A DNA stretch of 10,726 bases from Planctomycetales bacterium (GTDB lineage Bacteria > Planctomycetota > Phycisphaerae > SM23-33): assembly GCA_030592655.1 (NCBI GenBank), contig JAUVIQ010000097.1, positions 1 through 10,726 of the forward strand. The letters are read 5' to 3'. The position numbers were made by a program, and so were the translations under genes. Of the stretch, positions 7,077 through 10,726 are shown in pieces. Below the pieces are notes generated by a model. The model searched no databases. It was given only the letters and a program-made list of their open reading frames with translations, and had not been told where the DNA came from. Numbering within the stretch: position 1 is the stretch's first letter; each line of letters begins with the position of its first letter.

Positions 7077-7157
7077 CCTGCGTCTGTATTATCACGAAGA
7101 ATAAACGCTGTTGCCGATAACAGGTGTTCGCCGATAAAACTGACAGAGACGCAGGGG
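7077..7157 (+). promoter_or_regulatory. Possible structured leader of the cupin gene
   Basis: CCTGCGTCT at 7077-7085 is the exact complement of AGACGCAGG at 7147-7155, giving a 9-base stem that would close a 61-base loop and cover the AGGGG ribosome site (7153-7157) of the cupin gene. Inside the loop CTGTT (7108-7112) and AACAG (7119-7123) form a small hairpin, and GCCGATAA occurs twice (7113-7120, 7130-7137). The arrangement could control ribosome access if transcription starts upstream of 7077. No known riboswitch is recognised. An alternative promoter reading (TTGCCG 7111 / GATAAA 7132) would place the start inside the loop and exclude the stem. Confidence 0.3.
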
Positions 7158-7167
7158 TCAAAAGATT

Positions 7168-7470
7168 ATGGAAGTCATTAATGCAATAGCCAGAATTCGT
7201 TTCAACTCCGCCAAGGCTCAGCGGGTCCAACTTAACCGTTTCGAAGGTTTCGCGTGCGACATGCTGTGCCTGGAACCGGGGCAGGAGTTCTCTTCTGTGG
7301 GTCGATGCGCCTATTATTTCATCGCGGGCACCGGCGTCATAAAGGCGGGGAAAAGCAGCAAGGCCGTCGATATGGGAAATTTCGTCGCCTGCGAAGCCGA
7401 TGAACCACACACCGTCGTGAATTCTTCCGAACAGCGATTAATCTGCATGGTCGTCTCGCCGCATAAGTGA
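7168..7470 (+). CDS. Small cupin-domain protein
   Basis: A 100-residue single-domain cupin. The beta-barrel pattern is visible: LCLEPGQEF at residues 34-42, YFIAGTGVIKAG at 50-61, then MGNFVACEADEPHTVVN at 70-86. Cupin motif 1 normally contributes two His and a Glu to a metal site. Here that stretch (EFSSVGRCAYYF) has no His, so only His82 of motif 2 remains and metal binding is doubtful. The protein may be a ligand-binding or sensory cupin rather than an enzyme. Start choice: AGGGG at 7153-7157 lies 10 bases before ATG 7168. The gene stands alone, divergent from glutamate dehydrogenase and convergent with the VWA gene, with a long hairpin after its stop. A link to glutamate or nitrogen metabolism is suggested only by position. 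Confidence 0.78.
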   Translation: MEVINAIARIRFNSAKAQRVQLNRFEGFACDMLCLEPGQEFSSVGRCAYYFIAGTGVIKAGKSSKAVDMGNFVACEADEPHTVVNSSEQRLICMVVSPHK

Positions 7471-7476
7471 AAAAAA

Positions 7477-7560
7477 TTTCACCGCAGAGAACGCAGAGAA
7501 AAAAACAAAAAAGTTTTTTTATTTGTTCTCTCTGCGCTTTCTGCGTGCTCTGCGGTGAAA
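7477..7560. repeat. Long CGCAGAGA inverted repeat between convergent genes
   Basis: The left arm TTTCACCGCAGAGAACGCAG begins at 7477, and its reverse complement ends at 7560 with two mismatches over about 24 bases. The interior is A-run and T-run rich (AACAAAAAAGTTTTTTTATT). The whole element folds into a long hairpin that fills the gap between the cupin stop (7470) and the VWA stop (7566). It probably ends transcription from both sides. Repeats with this ACCGCAGAGA...GCGGTGAA pattern occur in intergenic regions of several environmental bacterial groups, from memory including planctomycetes. Confidence 0.8.
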
Positions 7561-7565
7561 AACTC

Positions 7566-9860
7566 TTACTTTCTGGGCAGCGCCTTGGCTGTCTTTACCA
7601 GTTGGATAAACTCCGCCCGGTAGCCGTTCTTGTCTTTACCCTTTGACGACTGGGCCAATTCGATCACTGCCGCCAGTGTGTACGTGCCTTTGTACTTCGA
7701 GTCCCGCAGGATCATACCGAACGAAGCCACCGCTGTAGCAAAGCGGAAATCGGCCGACGCCTTGTCAAACCGCCCGCCGTCGTCCGTTACCGGATATTGC
7801 ATCAGCGTACTCTTGTCGCCGTCAGGCTTCTTGTACCGGAGTTTCAGCGTCAGCATCTCCTTGCTGCCGGCGGCCTCGGTCGGCCTGGCGGGCGTCTGAT
7901 ACTTCAGCGGGTCCACTTTCGGGGTTTCGACTTTCTCGCCGGCTGGGACGACCTCGTACAATGCCGTTACGGTATGCCCCGCCCCTATCTCGCCGGCGTC
8001 TTTCTTGTCGTCTTTGAAATCTTCCTTGGCGAGGATGCGATTCTCATATCCGATTAAACGATAGGCCGCCACGCGGGTCGGGTTGAACTCGATCTGAATC
8101 TTTACGTCCTTGGCAATCGTAATCAGCGTGCCGGACATCTGCGTAACGAGCACCTTGCGGGCCTCTTTTATCGTGTCGATGTAGGCGTAATTTCCGTTGC
8201 CCTTGTCAGCCAGTTTCTCCAGGCGAGAGTCCTGATAATTGCCCATCCCAAAGCCAAGCACCGAAAGGAACACGCCGGTCTTGGCCTTTTTCTCAATCAG
8301 GCGGACAAGTTCGCTCTGGTTGGTAACGCCGACGTTGAAGTCGCCGTCGGTGCAGAGGATTACGCGATTGACGCCGCCTTTGATGAAATTCCTGGCTGCG
8401 ACCTGGTAGGCCAGTTTAATCCCCGCCGCTCCCGCGGTCGATCCGCCGGCGTGCAGACGTTCCAGGGCAGAGAGGATTTCCTGATTTTTATCGCACGTTG
8501 TCGAATCCAGCACAAGCCCAGCCGCCCCCGCATAAACCGTAATGGCTATGCGATCGTTCACGCCCAGGCGTTCAACGAGCATCTTCATCGCTCGCTTGAC
8601 CAGCGGGAGTTTATTGGCAGGACTCATCGAGCCGGAGACATCCAGCAGGAACACGAAATTGCTGCTGGGGCGTTTTTTCGGGGCGATTTCCCTGCCCTTG
8701 ATGGCCACGCGGACCAGGCGGTGTTTGGTGTTCCACGGGCAGCCAGCCACGGCTGCATGTGCGGCGAAGGGATGTTTGGAGCCTTTTTTCGGGCCTGCGT
8801 AATCGTAGGTGAAGTAGTTAATCATCTCCTCGATGCGGACCGCGCCCTTCGGCGGCAGCGTGCCCTGATTCAGCAGGCGACGGACGTTGGCGTAGGATGC
8901 GGTGTCCACGTCAATCGAGAACGTCGAGAGCGGATGGTCAGCCACGCTGCGGAAGGGATTATCCACAATACGGTCGTAAGCCTCACGATTCCACGCCTCA
9001 CGCCGTTGGCGAAAACCCTCGGCCGACTCGCCGGAGTACCGCTCCAGGCGTTCACGTGACCGGCCATCCAGCGAGCTGACAACGTGAGCATCAGCAAGAA
9101 GCACACCCAACTTTTTCCCAGCCCTGACTTCCATGCTCTTCGTCCTGCCGGCTCGGAACTCGGACTTGTCGGCAGATCCCGCCGCCGCCACCGTCGCACG
9201 CGATTCCGACATTACCGGACCGGTTTTGTTCTTGCCCTTGCCGGCCAGATCGCCATTAGGCTTGCAGGGAAGTACCTCTGCCGGCTTGCTCGGCTCGGGC
9301 AACCTTTTATTACCCGTGACCCTCTTGCCGTCGTCCAGACCGTTAACCGTGGAATCAGCCTCGCGGGCAAGCACCTTTGTCCGCTTACTCGGCCGGTCAA
9401 AATTAGTTTTGAATCGTTCAAACTCTGTCACAGCAACCTGCTTTTCCTCCATGTATGCCAGCATTGCCTTGTTGTTATGCTCAAGGGCAAGTTTGTCATC
9501 CTGTAACGAGGCGACCTGATGTCCCAATTCCCGCGATTTGCTCAACGTAGACACAAACGCAATCACGCCGAAGACAACCAGTATCAAAGCCGCAGCCGAG
9601 AGCGGAATCCATATTCGCAACTTGCGTCGCGGCTCGCCGGCCTGTGCTTTGACGGCCTTTCGCTGTCGGGAAGTGAGTTTCGGCGCGGGTTCCGCCTTGA
9701 GTTCGTCGGTCAAAATCCCCGCAACCTTGCGGATTTCCTCGACCTCCCTACTGGCTTCGGGGTCGTCAGCCAGTTGGGCCTCGACTTCCGCCCGTTCCGC
9801 CTCGCCCAGTTCGCCAAGTACGTAGGCGGTCAGTTTGGTTTCATCGTTTTCGTTTTTCAT
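7566..9860 (-). CDS. Membrane-anchored VWA protein, YfbK-like, with anti-sigma-like N-terminus
   Basis: A 764-residue protein. Residues 8-45 (LTAYVLGELGEAERAEVEAQ and the following DDPEASREVEEIRK) resemble the N-terminal sigma-binding region of RskA-type anti-sigma factors, without zinc-binding His or Cys. A basic stretch leads into one membrane helix near 83-104. A coiled-coil-prone segment (110-150) and a low-complexity charged linker (150-290) follow. The YfbK-type conserved region lies near 300-355 (NPFRSVADHPLSTFSIDVDT). A von Willebrand A domain begins at FVFLLDVSGSMS (402-413), with a full metal site: Asp407, Ser409 and Ser411, Thr475 in GGSTAG and Asp505 in CTDGDFNVG. The C-terminal DUF3520-like part spans roughly 580-764. 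VWA domains usually bind protein partners. Start: AAGGAG overlaps the sigma factor stop, 7 bases before ATG 9860. Probable role: membrane partner or regulator of the upstream sigma factor, inferred from operon and N-terminus. Confidence 0.88.
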   Translation of the reverse strand: MKNENDETKLTAYVLGELGEAERAEVEAQLADDPEASREVEEIRKVAGILTDELKAEPAPKLTSRQRKAVKAQAGEPRRKLRIWIPLSAAALILVVFGVIAFVSTLSKSRELGHQVASLQDDKLALEHNNKAMLAYMEEKQVAVTEFERFKTNFDRPSKRTKVLAREADSTVNGLDDGKRVTGNKRLPEPSKPAEVLPCKPNGDLAGKGKNKTGPVMSESRATVAAAGSADKSEFRAGRTKSMEVRAGKKLGVLLADAHVVSSLDGRSRERLERYSGESAEGFRQRREAWNREAYDRIVDNPFRSVADHPLSTFSIDVDTASYANVRRLLNQGTLPPKGAVRIEEMINYFTYDYAGPKKGSKHPFAAHAAVAGCPWNTKHRLVRVAIKGREIAPKKRPSSNFVFLLDVSGSMSPANKLPLVKRAMKMLVERLGVNDRIAITVYAGAAGLVLDSTTCDKNQEILSALERLHAGGSTAGAAGIKLAYQVAARNFIKGGVNRVILCTDGDFNVGVTNQSELVRLIEKKAKTGVFLSVLGFGMGNYQDSRLEKLADKGNGNYAYIDTIKEARKVLVTQMSGTLITIAKDVKIQIEFNPTRVAAYRLIGYENRILAKEDFKDDKKDAGEIGAGHTVTALYEVVPAGEKVETPKVDPLKYQTPARPTEAAGSKEMLTLKLRYKKPDGDKSTLMQYPVTDDGGRFDKASADFRFATAVASFGMILRDSKYKGTYTLAAVIELAQSSKGKDKNGYRAEFIQLVKTAKALPRK

Positions 9861-9872
9861 CGTTATTCTCCT

Positions 9873-10409
9873 TCAGACCCCGCCGATCAAACCCAGGGTC
9901 TTGAATTGCTTGCGGATGGTCCTGATTCCTGTATGGATGAGAAATCCGACGTTTGTAACTGAATGTCCGGTGATTCCGGCTATCTGCCTGTATGTAAAAC
10001 CGTTCTGAAATTTCAGACGAAGGACTTCCTGCTGGTTCACCGGCAGGGTTGTCAGCGCCTCTGCCGCCCGCCCTTCCGCTTCGCGCTTCAGCGCCGAAGC
10101 CGACGGCGAAAGCGCCGGGCTGGGACGGGTTTGTTCGGCCTGTTCACTCAATCGAGTCATTCGTCGCTCCTTTCGTCGCACGTCCAGCGCGCGGTTCCGG
10201 CATACTCTGAAGAGCCACTCCGGAAGGTGGTCCTCCAGCCCCGTCCGGTCGGACCGCCACAGGCGCAGGAACGTCTCCTGCACGACATCTCTGCCGAGTT
10301 CCAGATCGCCGCCGAGGATCCCCGTTGCATATCGCAACAGAGGCCCTTCGTAGCGTTCCATCACTCGCCGCATCCGGTCCGTGTCAACACCGCTGTTTTC
10401 GGTTTTCAT
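9873..10409 (-). CDS. ECF-family RNA polymerase sigma factor
   Basis: A 178-residue sigma-70 family factor with only regions 2 and 4. Region 2 shows DVVQETFLRLW (41-51) and PEWLFRVCRNRALDVRR (63-79), the core-binding and -10 recognition helices. A Pro/Ser/Ala linker (93-107) follows. Region 4 runs from LPVNQQEVLRLKF (122-134), with the helix-turn-helix near YRQIAGITGHSVTNVGFLIH (140-159). It would redirect RNA polymerase to a small regulon under envelope or stress control. The VWA gene starts 12 bases after its TGA, and the VWA ribosome site overlaps that stop, so the two are translationally linked and made together. ATG 10409 has only a weak GGGGA upstream. I recognise no target promoter within the window, including in its own upstream region. 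Confidence 0.9.
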   Translation of the reverse strand: MKTENSGVDTDRMRRVMERYEGPLLRYATGILGGDLELGRDVVQETFLRLWRSDRTGLEDHLPEWLFRVCRNRALDVRRKERRMTRLSEQAEQTRPSPALSPSASALKREAEGRAAEALTTLPVNQQEVLRLKFQNGFTYRQIAGITGHSVTNVGFLIHTGIRTIRKQFKTLGLIGGV

Positions 10410-10494
10410 CCATGTTCCCCAATCGCGCTTGGTTCTCTACAACTTATGACGTGCGAAGAAGTGATTTGTTAGAACGCTTGTTAAAAAAATATCG

Positions 10495-10518
10495 CCACAG
10501 AGAACGCTGAGAAAAAAG
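10495..10518 (+). repeat. Half copy of the CGCAGAGA repeat
   Basis: CCACAGAGAACGCTGAGAAA, continuing in A residues, matches the left arm of the repeat at 7482-7505 with two mismatches over about 24 bases. No right arm follows; instead the sequence passes straight into the GAAT-rich inverted-repeat cluster. It is a truncated relic or a solo arm. Confidence 0.6.
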
Positions 10519-10519
10519 A

Positions 10520-10658
10520 GAATGTCGAATATTGAACAAAGAATTTTGAATGCGGAACGTCCCGTGGGGGACGAAGTAAAAACAACACCCCTCATAGGCA
10601 TGTTGTTTCTTTTACTTCGAAATTCGACATTCCCCGTTCATTATTCAATATTCTTTGT
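10520..10658. repeat. Cluster of overlapping inverted repeats upstream of ABC gene
   Basis: Several perfect complementary pairs lie in this intergenic stretch. GAATGTCGAA (10520-10529) pairs with TTCGACATTC (10623-10632). GAATATTGAA (10527-10536) pairs with TTCAATATTC (10644-10653). ACAAAGAAT (10536-10544) pairs with ATTCTTTGT (10650-10658). In the middle CGAAGTAAAA (10572-10581) pairs with TTTTACTTCG (10610-10619), extended by CAACA/TGTTG. A small hairpin GTCCC-GTGG-GGGAC lies at 10559-10572. The outer pairs appear in the same order on both sides, so they cannot all form at once. No gene is visible here. Confidence 0.7.
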
Positions 10659-10676
10659 AACAGATAAGGCGAAACC

Positions 10677-10726
10677 ATGACGCAAATGCCGCCGCTTCTG
10701 GAACTGACTGACATATACAAACGTTA
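10677..10726 (+). CDS. ABC transporter ATP-binding protein (first 16 codons, cut by window)
   Basis: ATG 10677 follows AAGG with about 7 bases spacing and opens MTQMPPLLELTDIYKRY up to the window end. The segment LLELTDIYKRY is the usual first strand of ABC ATPases, including the aromatic residue (Tyr) that stacks on the adenine of ATP just before the Walker A loop. The Walker motifs themselves lie outside the window, so the call rests on this short segment and on the ribosome site. It may be an exporter of LolD/MacB type, but that cannot be decided. It is divergent from the sigma factor operon, with 267 bases of repeat-rich DNA between. Confidence 0.65.
   Translation, partial: MTQMPPLLELTDIYKR

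Noticed and set aside
6997..7410. Minus-strand open frame of 137 codons opposite the cupin gene
   Set aside because: It covers the intergenic leader and the antisense of a recognisable cupin, and has no domain of its own.
8451..9059. Plus-strand open frame of 202 codons opposite the VWA gene
   Set aside because: The VWA domain motifs on the other strand are unbroken here, and the translated antisense protein shows no family pattern.

Overview
The window looks like a chromosomal segment of an environmental bacterium, most likely a Planctomycetota member of Phycisphaerae type. This is an inference. It rests on the mix of non-heme URO-D family proteins with a Gfo/Idh/MocA oxidoreductase, an ECF sigma factor paired with a large membrane-anchored YfbK-like von Willebrand protein, and 'accgcagagaacgcagaga' palindromes of a kind I associate with such genomes. 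There is no rRNA, tRNA, CRISPR array, transposase or phage gene. All genes start at plausible ribosome sites and none is clearly broken.

Layout. (1) Positions 1-2383, plus strand: the 3' part of a membrane-fused spermidine-synthase-like protein, followed 11 bases later by a URO-D family (methyltransferase-like) gene. (2) 2530-2956, plus strand: a small HicB-HicA toxin-antitoxin pair in antitoxin-first order. (3) 3059-5595: a Gfo/Idh/MocA oxidoreductase on the minus strand, divergent from a second URO-D family gene on the plus strand. The two share a 221-base region in which a promoter can be proposed for each direction. (4) 5623-6882, minus strand: a glutamate dehydrogenase with its catalytic residues intact. 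It is divergent from a small cupin gene (7168-7470) that has a long, possibly structured leader. (5) 7566-10409, minus strand: a two-gene operon of an ECF sigma factor and a 764-residue VWA/YfbK-like membrane protein whose N-terminus resembles an anti-sigma domain. (6) 10677 to the end: the first 16 codons of an ABC transporter ATPase, divergent from the sigma operon.

Gene junctions are rich in short palindromes. A roughly 24-base A-run/T-run palindrome occurs at the 3' ends of three gene units (2383-2405, 3033-3058, 5596-5620). A long CGCAGAGA hairpin separates the convergent cupin and VWA genes (7477-7560), and a half copy of it lies at 10495-10518. A dense cluster of overlapping inverted repeats lies between the sigma and ABC genes (10520-10658).

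How the genes work together: the two URO-D proteins and the oxidoreductase plausibly form a catabolic or demethylation module, but the substrate cannot be read from sequence. The sigma/VWA pair looks like a self-contained envelope-linked signalling unit. I found no clearly unprecedented system. The best leads are the dispersed palindromes, the sigma-VWA pair, the cupin with its leader, and the cysteine-rich Gfo/Idh protein.
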